Assembly (NCBI GenBank): GCA_012295275.1 | Contig: CM022678.1 | Span: 19,082,176-19,144,175 of the forward strand | Source: Chrysomallon squamiferum | Lineage: Eukaryota > Mollusca > Gastropoda > Neomphalida > Peltospiridae | Direction: 5' to 3' | Length of the DNA: 62,000 nucleotides | In this document: one piece after another, positions 25,721 through 44,645 of the stretch | How positions within the stretch are numbered: position 1 is the first letter of the stretch | Layout of the letters: each line of letters opens with the position of its first letter | Position numbers and translations under genes: made by a program | The notes under the pieces: generated by a model | Databases searched by the model: none | Seen by the model: the letters and a program-made list of their open reading frames with translations, nothing else | Told to the model about the DNA's origin: nothing

Positions 25721-26290
25721 GTGAGAAATATTAATTGGAATTTGTTTTGTATCATTACACCTTGATGTGACTTTCTTCTGCTTACTTTTATAAACACGTT
25801 ATTCTCTCTCTCACACATGTATGTAAATAAACACACACACACACAGACACACACACATACACACTTTTAGAAAAATAGATAGAGAAACATTCAGTAATAA
25901 AAGCATTTTATTAGTGTAAATCTTCAGTATAAAACATATGTTGAACGTTAATTTCTCTTGCTTAGATGAAGCTCTATTTCAGCATGCATTATAATAACTT
26001 TTCTTAAATATAACTGATAAATGAGTAATAAATATTGGCGACAAAATAATTTGCTTTTCATTTAATTTTGAATGAGCTGCAAACAACAACAATATATATA
26101 TATTTTAATTTTTATATATATTTAACATAGAAATTAAAATTAAAATAAAATAAATAGAAATAATCCCTCTAATTTAAATAACTGTTACTGGTGTTCATAT
26201 TTTTAGTAGAAACTTGAATTCAGGTTGCAACGGAACATCGAGATGTAATAAGAGTTACTGCCCTTCTCAAGTCCCAATATTTCTCACTGC
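25721..26290. other. Intron-1 remnant and unassigned AT-rich DNA
   Basis: Up to about 25815 the sequence matches intron 1 of genes 2 and 3. An (AC)-rich stretch lies at 25831-25865. From about 25866 to 26290 I recognise nothing beyond AT-rich sequence. The expected exon 2 is absent. Confidence 0.4.
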
Positions 26291-28190
26291 ATTTTTCTTT
26301 AAAATTCATTTCAGATTTACAGCTTGGTCAAACCAGATTTATCAAATAATAAGTGGGTGTATGTTTGTATATGCTAGTATTTAGAAATAATACTTCTAGT
26401 TGACTGTAACGTTATTGATTCATCTCATGCGTATTACTTTATCTACAGGTTTATTTCAAACATTCAGAGTTTAGTCTCATGATAGAGAACGCACACAATC
26501 TCTTAACATGCAGATTCTGTAAGTGCAATGAAAATATAAAATGTGATAATTTCATGTGTTTATTTCCTGAGGACTGAACAATTGCTTAATTTGGTTAAAG
26601 TATATACAAAGAGATTGTACAATAAATAATAAAATAAAAATAAAATAAAACAAAAACAATTAAAAAAAAATAAAAGAGTAAAGATACCACAGGCTCAAAA
26701 GGAAAATGACAAAACATAAAATTATAAACAATTATTTTTTAACACAAGTCAGAATTACTGAGATGTTGAATACGTAACAATGAATTTCGTTACGATAAGA
26801 AGAGTACACTTTGATAGGACGCACGTACTTTTCTGTTAGCCTCACCAATCCTCCATCTGCACGCACAGAAAGGGCCATAACTTAGAAGTTATACACATAA
26901 ATGTACATAAAGCAAATTACATTACACAAGTTTGCTACGGGCAACGTGGCAACATTTTTAACCTATCCAATTAATTCAACTATTAATACATATAAAAACA
27001 GAAACAAATCGCATATAACAATAAGTAAATAGCCGACATTAATTTAATAAATAAACAGTACATTTGGAAATATCTTTCAGCATGTAGCTAATAAAAGATG
27101 TTTACCGATGTTAAATTAGTTATACCTCTCTAGTGTATAAGAAATACGTTTACAGAATTTAATCGTAAAGCTTTACTGTGAAGAGAAATACTATGTGACA
27201 CGATTACTCATATATCGATATCGAAACAAGTAGTTAGCATACCTTTTGTGCCAGGTACGGTTAATGGTAAACTAATTAACACTGAGTGATCACGTGAAGT
27301 ACTTAACACAGAAGTGTGTTCTGTCATCAGGTCGACTCGACATGTCGATAATAGAATAATATACTGGAGCTGATTAGAAAATATATTTTAATCCTGTGCA
27401 AGCTATTCACAACGTATCCGCAAAAAGAAGACGCAAGTAGTTTTGAAGAAGATGATCTCTGGAAGCTGAAAGTACAAAAATGTCGATATTACGATCCACG
27501 TTTCATTTCCATATTAACAACGAACAAACAGCCTGCATCCTTCCAAATAACCCATTCATGAGTTGTCATATCATATTTGTAAATGTACATATATAATAAG
27601 GACATGCGGTGATTACTGTGCTTATAATTTTTGCCATGCGATAATGATATAACAGTATTGTTCTTATAAAATATTGCTTATATGGCTTTTACTGTTGTTG
27701 TTGTTGTTTTTGTTCCTGTTGTTGTTGTTGTTGTTGTTGTTATTTTTGTCCGTGGTAACTTACCGTGCAACTGAGAGCACCCCCACCCGCCGCATAATTC
27801 ACCCCTGAAGCGTCATCTCGATAACAAATCTCTTCATACAGAAAGTCGAGTGGACCTTTAGTTTGGCCTCGATAAGAAAAACACCAACAGTTTGTTTCAA
27901 GTATACACAGATACCCCATGTTTATCTTCTTCTTTTTCCAACTGCACGAAAATTAGTCATGTGGTTTCGGTGTGTTCAATCACATTCGCCAAATATCTAA
28001 ATCTAATAATCATACAAAGTTACCATTAAACTATAAATATACATGGTCAATGCAGTGATGTGTACTATTGTAAAATGCACAAACGAAACAACACATTGAA
28101 AATTTTGCTTGACACATAAGAGAGAAATTTACGATATTGGAAAGGTTTGATGAGAACAGTAAGACTTGGATGGCATAAATATAATTTTCC
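26290..28190. repeat. Block X, copy 3
   Basis: Begins with TTCATTTCAGATTTACAGCT, identical to about 46-65 in copy 1, and runs collinearly through the CACGTG/CGACATGTCG block at about 27285-27355. It then jumps by deletion to the part corresponding to about 1300 in copy 1. GTT-rich stretch at about 27690-27745. No gene. Confidence 0.65.
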
Positions 28191-28205
28191 TCAGTGCTGG
28201 AATTC

Positions 28206-28274
<69 letters not shown>
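28206..28274. repeat. (AAT)n microsatellite
   Basis: About 69 bp of AAT repeats followed by a CATA run at about 28290-28324. Asn, Ile or Leu homopolymer frames across it are artefacts of the repeat. Confidence 0.9.
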
Positions 28275-28276
<2 letters not shown>

Positions 28277-28499
28277 TAAACACGTACATACATGCATAGA
28301 CATACATACATACATACATACATATACTTATATATATATATCAAAATATAAGATAAAAGTAAAAAACTGCCTAAAAGATAGATACAAAAATAATTTAGAA
28401 AATGGGAAGAAATAATAATAATAATAAAATAAAGAAATAAATAAATAAAGAAAGAAAGAAATAAGGAAAGAGAAAGAAAGAAAGAAAATGAAAGACAAT

Positions 28500-29498
28500 T
28501 AGGAAAGCTTTGTGATCAGACTGATCTTGATTTCGTATCGTATCACATTGAATTCTGTTAGTAGAACTCAGTATTTTATTGTAATAGCAATTTGATAATA
28601 AAGTGGACTCCGTCCTGGCGTGATCGTAGATATAACAAGGAGATGCGCATGAACTTATTTAAATTGTTGTCATCCGACAATGTCATAAGGTTACCTTATT
28701 AGGTTACATATTTATATAGCTTTGATACTCATTTTCTAGATTTACTGTACCGATTTTTGGAATATCGAAAGGGAAACTACACACCTGATTATATATCAAA
28801 TTGAAAAGGTAAAGCTATCACAGTTTTTGACTGCTCGTTAGAAAGTTAAGGAACATCCAGCGAGAACGGGTAAGTTTTATTTTAGTTTTGTTATTACGAC
28901 CAGATACTGGATACTTAAGTAATCTTTGATTCATTACTTGTGCATTAAAATATAAAATTCATTCATGAATTGTCCAGTTATATATGTAAGTTAAAACTAT
29001 CAGGAAATGGTAATGTATAAATACACAAGAAGAAAATAACAGAAAATAATAAGTCAAATTTCAGTTTCCGAAGGAACAAGATCACAAAAATCGATGCCTC
29101 AGTATTATTATTTTCTTATTTTATTGTTTTACATTTAAAATCTAGACGCAGGTCATTTCGATTCTTATTCTCTGAAATAAACACTATACAGCGGTCATCC
29201 TGAAAATAATGTAAGAAGAAAAAGAAAATCCTACTAAAAACTGTTTTATAAATATTTGTTACACCTAATTCGCAACATTTATTGATATCTCAGTGATCTA
29301 ATTTCGCACACCCGTTTCTGTCTCTCTGATGTTATACACAGGCTGAAAACTGTGCTATTTTTAGCTCATGTAGGCTGATAAAGAAGACAACATGAACTGT
29401 TGCACGTACTAGTAAAATTAATTCGAAACAAGAAATTGATTTATTTATTTTTTTTTATTTTTTGTTAAATCAAACCAAAACAAACAAAAGAAGAAAAA
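28500..29498 (+). promoter_or_regulatory. Promoter/leader module and 5' flank entering a gap
   Basis: Promoter-like stretch (AATAAAGTGGACTCCGTCCTGG near 28599, diverged from the array units), leader motif with GTAAGT at 28870, then 29100-29460 collinear with 15560-15900 upstream of gene 1. This includes CACACCCGTTTCTGT at about 29308 and two GGCTGA motifs. It stops at the N gap where a coding exon 1 would be expected within a few hundred bases. Confidence 0.55.
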
Positions 29499-29698
29499 NN
29501 NNNNNNNNNNNNNNNNNNNNNNNNNNNNNNNNNNNNNNNNNNNNNNNNNNNNNNNNNNNNNNNNNNNNNNNNNNNNNNNNNNNNNNNNNNNNNNNNNNNN
29601 NNNNNNNNNNNNNNNNNNNNNNNNNNNNNNNNNNNNNNNNNNNNNNNNNNNNNNNNNNNNNNNNNNNNNNNNNNNNNNNNNNNNNNNNNNNNNNNNNN
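29499..29698. other. Assembly gap (200 N)
   Basis: Exactly 200 N, so a placeholder whose true length is unknown. The left side is the 5' flank of a family member; the right side is the TTAAATTTTGTATTGGATAT module. A gene copy may be missing here. Confidence 0.95.
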
Positions 29699-35760
<6,062 letters not shown>

Positions 35761-36174
35761 TTTTCTATTTTTTCTTACGTACAATCAGTAGACTTGCTAT
35801 TTCTAAACGTGTTCACTGAAACGAATATATGTATGTGGCTCGTTTTTCTAATTCCACGAAAATTAGTCACATGTGCTCTGACTTTGTGTAATCACGTTCG
35901 CTAAAATTAATAGTTAAATTACGTAGAAAATAAATATATAAAGTTACCATTAAAATATTGATTTCACATCCCATTTCTAAATACGTTCATTCATTCAGCA
36001 TCTAGTTACACAAACCTGATACATTCCACGAAAATTACTGATGCGTGGTGTCACTTTATTTAACCACCTTTACTAAATAACAAAATTTCGAGTTAGAATT
36101 AAAAGAAATATATCTTATTCAGAATTTTATTTAGTTTTATATCTCTGCAGATTACAACACTGAGAAGAAAAACA

Positions 36175-36207
<33 letters not shown>

Positions 36208-36637
36208 AATAATAATAATAATAATAATAATAGTAGTAGTAGTAATTATAACAATAATAATGTCACATCCAGTTTTCTCTGGCATTCCAAATAATATTTT
36301 CTTTAGTATTTAAACTTAAACGGAATAATACAGTATTAGGAGTATTTAAATAATGGGAAGGTAAATATTTTTCTTTTAATTATTATTATTTTTCTGCATT
36401 ATTAAATATAGTTGATATAGTTTAACTTGTGCATAAAAATATAAAATTCATTCATTATATATTCAAGTTATAACCACCAGGAAATGTAATGTACAAATAC
36501 ACAAGAAGCAAATAACACAAACTTCATCTTAGTTCAGAAAAGACAAGTTCACATAAATTGATGCGAAGGTTTTCTGAAACCAATAGGATGTTCATACCCT
36601 ACTGATAATTAAGATTTATAGAAGCGTGCGGGAAAAA

Positions 36638-36685
<48 letters not shown>

Positions 36686-36778
36686 CATTACTTTTTATTT
36701 TTTTTATTTTTTCTTACTTTCAAAATCGATTCTTATTCAGCGCGCGCTACTGGACTCTCCATGGTTTGACTTTGGAAA

Positions 36779-36862
36779 CTTGCCAAAAAGGTATGTCGCA
36801 GTGTTGTCAAAAGGTGTCGCCACTGTATTGAAGTTCAAGGTAGACATTTTGAACAATTGTAA
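36779..36862 (+). pseudogene. Possible transposase C-terminal fragment (copy A)
   Basis: A short open frame ending in a stop, with the tail KRCRHCIEVQGRHFEQL, resembles the extreme C-terminus of IS630/mariner-superfamily transposases (CI...GGHFE type). It is less AT-rich than its surroundings and is followed by a unique stretch to about 36960. Nothing of the catalytic core is present. The assignment rests on this tail alone. Confidence 0.3.
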
Positions 36863-37552
36863 AAACTAAATACAGAGATTAAATTTGTTGTTTTTAATTT
36901 TATTTAAGTTTCCGGATCGGTTACGTTAGGGACACATTGTATTTCTCACATCCTCACTGGTCTCTTTACTCGCTATAGCTCTTCATATTTCAATGACCTA
37001 GTTTCGCACACCCGTTTGTGTTTCTGTATTGTTATAGACCGGCTGATGGCTGTGATATTTTGATTCTTCTTTTACTTCTTCTTCTTCTTCTTCTTCTACT
37101 TCTTTTTCTTCTTATTATTATGATTATTATTATTTGCTGTAAACAGTTTTCACACAGTAGACATGGCAGTTCTCGATGTTTTCATTGATGCCAATATTTA
37201 TCGTATTTCTCAAATTTCACGAGAATTAGTCACGTGTGCTTTGACTTTGTTTAATCACCTTCGCGAAATTAATAGTGAAATTATACACAAAACAAATATA
37301 TAAATTTAGCATTAAATTTTGTATTTGACATCACATTTCTAAATATGTTCATTCATCAAGTATCTAGTTACACAAGTCACATAAATTCGCGGAACGAACG
37401 TAAACCTCATCTTCTACTTCCACGAAATTTCTAATGCGTAAATTCAGTTTCTTTAACCACGTTTACTAAATAAATAAATTTAGTGGAAAATACTGTTAGC
37501 ATTAAAACAAAATCTTATGAACATTATTATTATTAATATTATTATTATTATT

Positions 37553-37585
<33 letters not shown>

Positions 37586-38784
37586 ATTGTTGTTGTTGTA
37601 GTTGTTATTTGCTGCAAACTGTTTCATACAGCTGACATGGTTTTTCTCGATGTGTTACTTGGTTCGAATATTTAGCATATTTCTCGAATTTCATGAGAAT
37701 TAGTCACGTTTTCGTTGACTTTTTAAAATCATATTCACGAAAGTTAATAGCTAAACTAGTCAGAAAATAAATGTATAAAGTTTGCTTAAAATCTGGTATT
37801 TCACATTTCTAAATGCTTTGATCAACCAGTATCTAGTTACACAAACAAGATATTGGCTGAACGAATGTATACCTTGTTCTTCTATTACTGATGCGTGGTT
37901 TCACTTTGTTTAATCACGTTTACTAAATAACATTACCTTATCAGATAACTTCCTTTATATACTTTAGCTAGTTTTGTTTTACCTATTTTTTGAGTTTCAA
38001 TAAGTAAAGTAGACACCTGATATATATAAAACTGAAAAGGTAAAGCTATCCCAGTTTCTGACCGTTCGTTTGAGAGTAAGGAACATCCAGCCAGAACGTG
38101 TAAGTTTGATTTAAATTGTGTTATTAGGATCAGATACTAGATATTAAGGTTATATTTTATTCATTACTTGTGAATTAAAATATTAAATTCATTCATTATA
38201 TATTCAAGTTATAACTACCAGAAAATGTAATGTACAAATACACAGGTAGCAAATAACACAAACTTCATCTTAGTTCAGAAAAGACAAGTTCACATAAATT
38301 GATGCGAAGGTTTTCTGAAACCAACAGGGTTTTGATAGCCTAATGAAAGTTAATATTTATAGAAACGTGAAGGAAAAAATAATATTATTATTATTATTTT
38401 TATGATTATAACTATTATTATTATTATTATTATTATTAGTAGTAGTAGTAGTAGTATATATATTTTTTTACTTTTAAAATCAAAACGCAGGTCATTTCTG
38501 AAACAAACACAATACAGCTGTAACTCCTCAAAATAATATAAAAAGAAAAACAAATGCTACTAAAAATTGTTTAGTAAATACTTATTATGTCTCCCGCGTC
38601 TCTTTACTGTCTATATTTCATGTATATTTGTTCCTGCAGTGTTTCATGTCGCTTATAGGTGCGATATTTTTGATTCATATAAAAGTGATTAACATGTAGA
38701 ATTGTTGATCCTAGTGTTTTTGGATAACAAAATCGAAATATCAGTTGGGTGTAGGTTAGGTTTAGTTCAAGCGAGGGAAACATG

Positions 38785-38815
<31 letters not shown>

Positions 38816-39839
38816 TAGTCACAGAGTTCAGAAAGTAGACATGATATTTCTAAACGTGTTCGTTGATCCGAATACATGAACATAGCTTATTTTTCTACTT
38901 CCACGAAAATTAGTCACGTGTCCTGTGACTTTGTGTGATCACGTTCGCCAAAATTAATTGATATATCACGTTTCTAAATATGTTCATTCATCCAGCTGAA
39001 GGAATGAAAACTTTAAAACAAGATCTCGTAAATTGACGGGAATCTTGTTTATTTTTTATTTTTGTAAGGTCAGAACAATGGGAAGTTTTTTGTAAGAGTA
39101 AGATTTTGATGGCCTAATAAAAGATTAGTATTTCTTTTTTTAATTATTATTTTATTTTTTGCATTATTAAATTTAATATTTAGAAACATGTAATTTCGTT
39201 CATTATTCTTTGACCCAACCTATGAGGGGTAAGGAACATTCACAGAGAAAGTGTAAGTTTGATTTAAGTTTTGTTATTACTATCATTATATTAGACATTT
39301 AAATAATGTTTCATTCATCACTTGTGCCTTAAAACATATAATTATTTATTGATTTATTACAGTTTTTGTTGTTATATTTTAACTGTTATTTTGTCATCTT
39401 CTGAAAGATTTTTTTTATTTTATGAGTGCGTTTGTTTAAAAAAAAAAGAAAGATGACTGAATCAGTAACTAAGAATTTTAATCAAACAATCATCTATATA
39501 TAAGCGACTGAATCAATAATAATAATAATAATAAAATAATGATTTAAACTTATCATATTTAGTGTTTTCATCACACGCACATTATCTACATGTTATTAAG
39601 ACTTTGACCGCTCAAAGTTTTATACAGATATACACCCGTTTGTTCTGGTTGTTGCACTTTGATCAATCTTGTTGAAATAAAATCGTAAAACGAAAAATAC
39701 AGTGAGAAGATTTTCAGATATCTAACAATAAGTATTTATTATTAATAAAGGACAAAGTACGAAACTAACTAACATTTAGTAACAGAGGTTGACCACGTCA
39801 AGCTTACTTATTTAACTCATGATATATCTCCGGAAAAAC

Positions 39840-39960
39840 GGCGGTCCACTACTTTTTGCGCCTCTCGTGTTAGCAGCCTATCAACGGCGCGAAATCGTTG
39901 GTTTCCGGAAAAACGTCGCGAAATCGTTGGTTTCCGGAAAAACGTCGCGTAATATAAACT
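39840..39960. repeat. GC-rich islet with 29-bp tandem duplication
   Basis: In an otherwise AT-rich region, about 39835-39950 is rich in CG dinucleotides. A 29-bp unit containing GAAATCGTTGGTTTCCGG plus AAAAACGTCGC is present twice (about 39889-39946). The B copy of the duplication at about 54868-54905 has the unit once. A related GGAAAAACGGCGG lies just upstream. Confidence 0.8.
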
Positions 39961-40089
39961 TCGTGTTCTGTTAAACAGTCGGGTTTTTCAGAGACCCAAA
40001 AGGTTAAACAACCATTGTGTGAGTCTTCATTTCCAAAAACAACGTGTGTAAGTATAACGTGGCACCAAAACAGACAAAACCAATCATTA

Positions 40090-40097
<8 letters not shown>

Positions 40098-40140
<43 letters not shown>

Positions 40141-40195
40141 GTATACATGTATGTATGTGTGTATATATGTATGTATAGATAGATAGATAGATAGA
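40098..40195. repeat. (AC)n and GATA microsatellites
   Basis: (AC)n at about 40098-40135, a TATG/TGTA stretch and (GATA)n at about 40178-40197. Just after it, at about 40205-40255, lies a badly decayed leader motif (CGGTTCGTTTCATAGTAAGC). Confidence 0.85.
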
Positions 40196-41004
40196 TAAAT
40201 ACTGACGGTTCGTTTCATAGTAAGCTAACTTTGATTTAAGTGTGTTTTTCCGATGAGATACTTTACTGTCCATTAAAATCAAGCTATAATTCACGAACAG
40301 TTTATTGACTATTAAGAGGTATACACTACAAGGAACTGTAATATACAAACACACAAGAAAGAAACTACTCGTAAATCCACGTAAATGTTTTGGGAAACGG
40401 GAAGATTTTGGTGGCATCATACAATTAGTATGTAGATAAGGGTTAGGCGAAACATTGACTTTTTTGCTTTTTACTTTATTCCTTTTTAAGCATTTTGTTC
40501 TGTGACCCAAGCATAGACAGCTACAATTGCTCAACATTACAGAAAAAAGAAAAAATCCAACTGCAAACTAATCTATTAATAACTATTACTTCTCCCCGGT
40601 GTTCATACTCGCAATGTTTCTTACATATTTCTGTGACCTAGATTCACACACCCGTTTCTGTATTATCATACATGGGTTGAGAACGCTCAAGATAGCTGTT
40701 GAAACTAATTAAGAGTGTATAATCTGTAGATGTCGTTGTGTTTTTAGGTTAAAAGTAGAAATACAGTAATGTTCATATTTATTTATCTATTTAGTTTTTT
40801 TATTACAATATATATATTTTTTAATGTGTTATTTCTATTTCTTTCTCTTTCGATTTCTTTCTTCGTTTTTTATTTATTTATTTTTTATTTTCTATTTATT
40901 ACTAGTATTTGCTTCTTATCCATGGCTTTTTAAATGTATGGTGTTCAATACAGATATAAGATTTAGAATATTACTAAAACATTTTATTACATACTTTTAG
41001 GAAA

Positions 41005-41228
41005 ATGACTGCGAGAAAAGAGCAACGTACAACATCGATAGATACGGATTTTGCCAGGATAAATATTGGTGGTGAGAAATATTAATCAGGATCCGTATTA
41101 TGTAGAATTACACGTTGATGTTACATTATTCTGGTTACTTTTATAAACACGTTATTCTCTCTTTCACATATATCTACATAGAGATATCTACTTAAAAATA
41201 CTAGCAAACAACCACACACATATATAAT

Positions 41229-41327
<99 letters not shown>

Positions 41328-43619
41328 TTCGGTAAAAACAATATATTATCATTACTCATCGTCAGTTTAATAAAAAAAAAAATAAAGAAAAATCGAACTT
41401 ACATCTTTAGAAAAGACTTTCACTTCAGACAATTCACATCACTTAATTTTTTTGTTATTATTATTTTTTTCAGGTACGGATGAGGATATCGCCTTCGAAA
41501 AGAGATTACAATCATTTCCTACTCCTTTCATCTCACAGATCTCATGTTCTACACAAAAGAGCGCAGAGAAAAACTGCTTAGAAAGTTAGAACACCGGGAA
41601 GAAGACGTACCTACTTCAGTGGGAAATCAACCAAGTCAAAAGACACACACAAATCGTCACGACAATTTTATTTCGTTCTTGCTGTTTTTACTAGGAGATC
41701 GAGAGAAGGCAATCGAGATAAATTTAAAAGTACGTGATTGCGACCCTACTAACATTGTAGCTCGTGCAAATCGTGTGCGATTTCTGCTAAAACAGGATAA
41801 ACGTTCTGCTGAATCAGAATTAGAGGAATTGGAAAACTTGGAGGGAGACCTGGACAGAATGCGTACTGTAGCTGAAGCTGAACTTGCTTCTTGCTACACT
41901 CGAATGTCACCAGCTTCTTATCCAAAGGCTCTGGAGCTGTACAGAAAAGTAAATAAGAAATGTCCAGACGAATTCGAGTGGAAATATCGAGAGGGTCTCA
42001 CACTTAGACGATCTCTTTCCTTTCAAAGCTATTCAATTCAGTCAGGTATCGATGTGGTTGAATACGCTGTTAGATGCTGTAAACTGCTACAAGAAGTCAG
42101 CAGTAAGGGACCAGAACCACTGAATGCCATGGCGTTTGCCGAGCTCGGCGAATTAGCGAAACGGCTTGAATTTGGATGGATGCCATTTGAAGATAGAAAG
42201 CTGGTAGAAGTGGTGCAGAAACAGATTCGACTGCTTTCGGCTAAGGAATATTTGAATAAAGCTCTTGCTTTAGGCAAAAACAACCCTTTTATACTTGTAA
42301 GGTGCGGTATCCATTCCCTAAACACAAACCAACTGGATAAGGCTGAGAGTATGTTAGAACAGTCAGTTAGTCGTAGGCGAACAACGAAAGATTTTCATCA
42401 GCTGGGAAAGATTCTACGGAAAGAGGCGAAACGAGAAAATAACCCGGAAACATTAGATCGTGCCATTGACTGTCTAAAGGACGCGGTTCGAATAACGCGA
42501 AGCGAAAATTATACTGCAGTTTTAGACTTGGCTTTAGCTTACATGAGTAAACAATGCTACGAAGATGCAGAACAGCACTTCAAAATTATAACAGAAAGGG
42601 CTAATACTTATACAGATCCATTCCCAGAAATTAGCGCTTTGAAAAATATGAGTTTTATCTATTTTGATAAAGGTAACAATTGGAGACTTTCTCCAGAGGA
42701 AGAGACTCGGCTGAAGAAAGAAGAAATGAATTATAAAAGTCTTGCTGTAGAAGCTTCTGCAACAGAAGTACTGTACAAATATCGCACTCATTTTAGAACA
42801 GTAACTGATTTGCTGAAACAAACGAAAGGTCCACGTGGAGTAAAACTACCGTGGCAAGTTAAAGATGTTTACTGTATGATCAGTGAATTCGCCCCTTCTC
42901 TTCCGATTTATGAGAAGATTCAGAACCGAAATCTGGGATCACAAAACTGGATTGCAATTACAGAGGAATATCTCAACCAACAAAAATACGAAAATGCCAG
43001 ACTGTGTGTAAGTCTGCTGATGGGTACGCAACAAGCTGATGACATTCCTTCCTCTCTTGTCAGTAGAGTTTACCTGAAAACAGCAGAGCAGATCTTATCA
43101 AGAGGCGAGTCACCGGGTAGAGCTTGGTCTTGTTTCAGAAGGATTTTTACGTTCTATTACAAAACGAACAAACAAGATGAAATAAACGGTGCTGATATCA
43201 TGATTCTGCATGACAAAGACGACGGGGAAATATCTCAGATTTCAGTGAAGATTCAAAAAATTCTAGAAAACTATACAGGTCTAAAAATCACAAGAAATGA
43301 TGAACTTGCCTTTGTAGAAATGAATGAAATATCTTTCTACCAACAACTGATGCCTCTTATTCGATGCGTTGTCGTAGTTGTTAATTCCGATACGCCAAGC
43401 GCACACTGGAAACAGGTCATTGATTTGGCGATAGCAACTGCTACCAAAAATGAGAAGATGATGATTGTATACTTGAAATCAGGAGAGACTCACGAAATCA
43501 CTGAACTGAACAATTTCAAAACAGGAAAAACTCCACCAGACGAAGCAGACGACAAAGCTGCAGTGGACTGGCTGCTGGAAACTTTTCCACTTCTTGTTAA
43601 TGCTGACGGCAATTTGTAA
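41005..43619 (+). pseudogene. Gene 2: TPR/TIR-like family member with a frameshift in exon 2
   Basis: Exon 1 is 41005-41071 (67 bp) and exon 2 is 41474-43619, with a GT-AG intron of 402 bp holding a GA tract (about 41234-41322). Genes 1 and 3 read TTTCCTCACTCCTTT where gene 2 reads TTTCCTACTCCTTT: one C is missing after 41520. From exon 1 the frame then meets TAG at 41587-41589. Downstream, the frame is open from Met 41544 to the TAA at 43617-43619 (691 codons) and covers the whole TPR body and the TIR-like domain, so a restart would lose 46 N-terminal residues. It differs from gene 3 by about 24 residues over the shared 691. It is either a young pseudogene, an N-terminally shortened gene or an assembly error; the sequence alone cannot decide. 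Confidence 0.75.
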
Positions 43620-43698
43620 ATTTGAACATTTACCGATCTTCACAAGATTTTGAACTGAACTGTATAGATTGTTCGACTTTATTAATGAAAATAATAAT

Positions 43699-43736
<38 letters not shown>

Positions 43737-44480
43737 CAACAACAATAATAATAGTCACATGAAGATGATCGGCAACAAAAACAATTATGCTAATAAATAT
43801 ATTTATATTACGATTCATTCTCCAGAATGCTTGAACTAGAAATGTTTTCGAGTACTGAATTTTTCAGTTTTAAGAATATGAAACGAAGGTAGGAAAATAC
43901 GGTGTCTTTCTGAAATCTAAATCTGTTGTTAGATCGTACCGATATACATATCTTAAAAATTAAATCTACGTATACAGGTTGTACAGACGGTCTACACTTA
44001 TTTTAATATATTTTTCAATAACTTTATGGTTGAAATTAAATTTGTGTAATCTAAATTGTAATATAGGAATCATGGCTTATTTGTAATATAATATAATGTA
44101 ATATAATATAATATAATATAATATAATATAATATAATATAATATAATATAATATAATATAATATAATATAACATAAAATAATATAATATAATATAATATA
44201 ATATAATATAATATAATATTACATAACATAATATAATATAATATAATATATATTTTTGTGTATCTGTCTGTCTATATCTATATATAAAGTAATTATGCTT
44301 GAATAAAATGCTGATTTAAAGAATCCTTTTCTGTTTTCATTGTTTTCTGTGAATTGTGTCAATGATAAAATCTTTGTATGCGAATAGTTTTTGGTAATTT
44401 TGTAATTTAGAGTTGGAAGTGTAAGCTGTTTTAGTATATTTTATTAAGAGTTAGAAGTCTTATTTTTATATTACGGGCTT
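43620..44480 (+). other. 3' UTR and downstream flank of gene 2
   Basis: Contains an (AAT)/(AAC) tract at about 43693-43752, AATAAA at 43792-43797 and a better candidate AATAAA at 44302-44307, followed within 30 bases by a T/G-rich stretch. A pentanucleotide array lies between them. The same signals occur after gene 3. Confidence 0.55.
44085..44250. repeat. (AATAT)n pentanucleotide array
   Basis: About 165 bp of a TAATA-type 5-bp repeat with a few interruptions (ACATAAA, ATTACATAAC). In copy B (about 59116-59167) it has shrunk to about 50 bp, so it changed length after the duplication. Confidence 0.9.
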
Positions 44481-44554
44481 TGTGTGAGGTTACTGTCATC
44501 ATGTGAAATGCCTACACCAACCTTTGGACCTTTTCAGTTTCAAGTGTTTTTTAA

Positions 44555-44559
44555 TAATC

Positions 44560-44643
<84 letters not shown>

Positions 44644-44645
44644 GT
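44555..44645. repeat. (AAT)n microsatellite
   Basis: About 90 bp of AAT repeats after TTTTTTAATAATCAT. The counterpart in copy B is about 59497-59570. Apparent poly-Asn protein frames across it are repeat artefacts. Confidence 0.9.

Noticed and set aside
40004-40537. A 177-codon minus-strand frame, also largely open in copy B (55047-55505).
   Set aside because: Its conservation reflects the recent segmental duplication only. Half of it is GATA/AC repeat, and it lies antisense over a decayed leader and the 5' flank of the genes.
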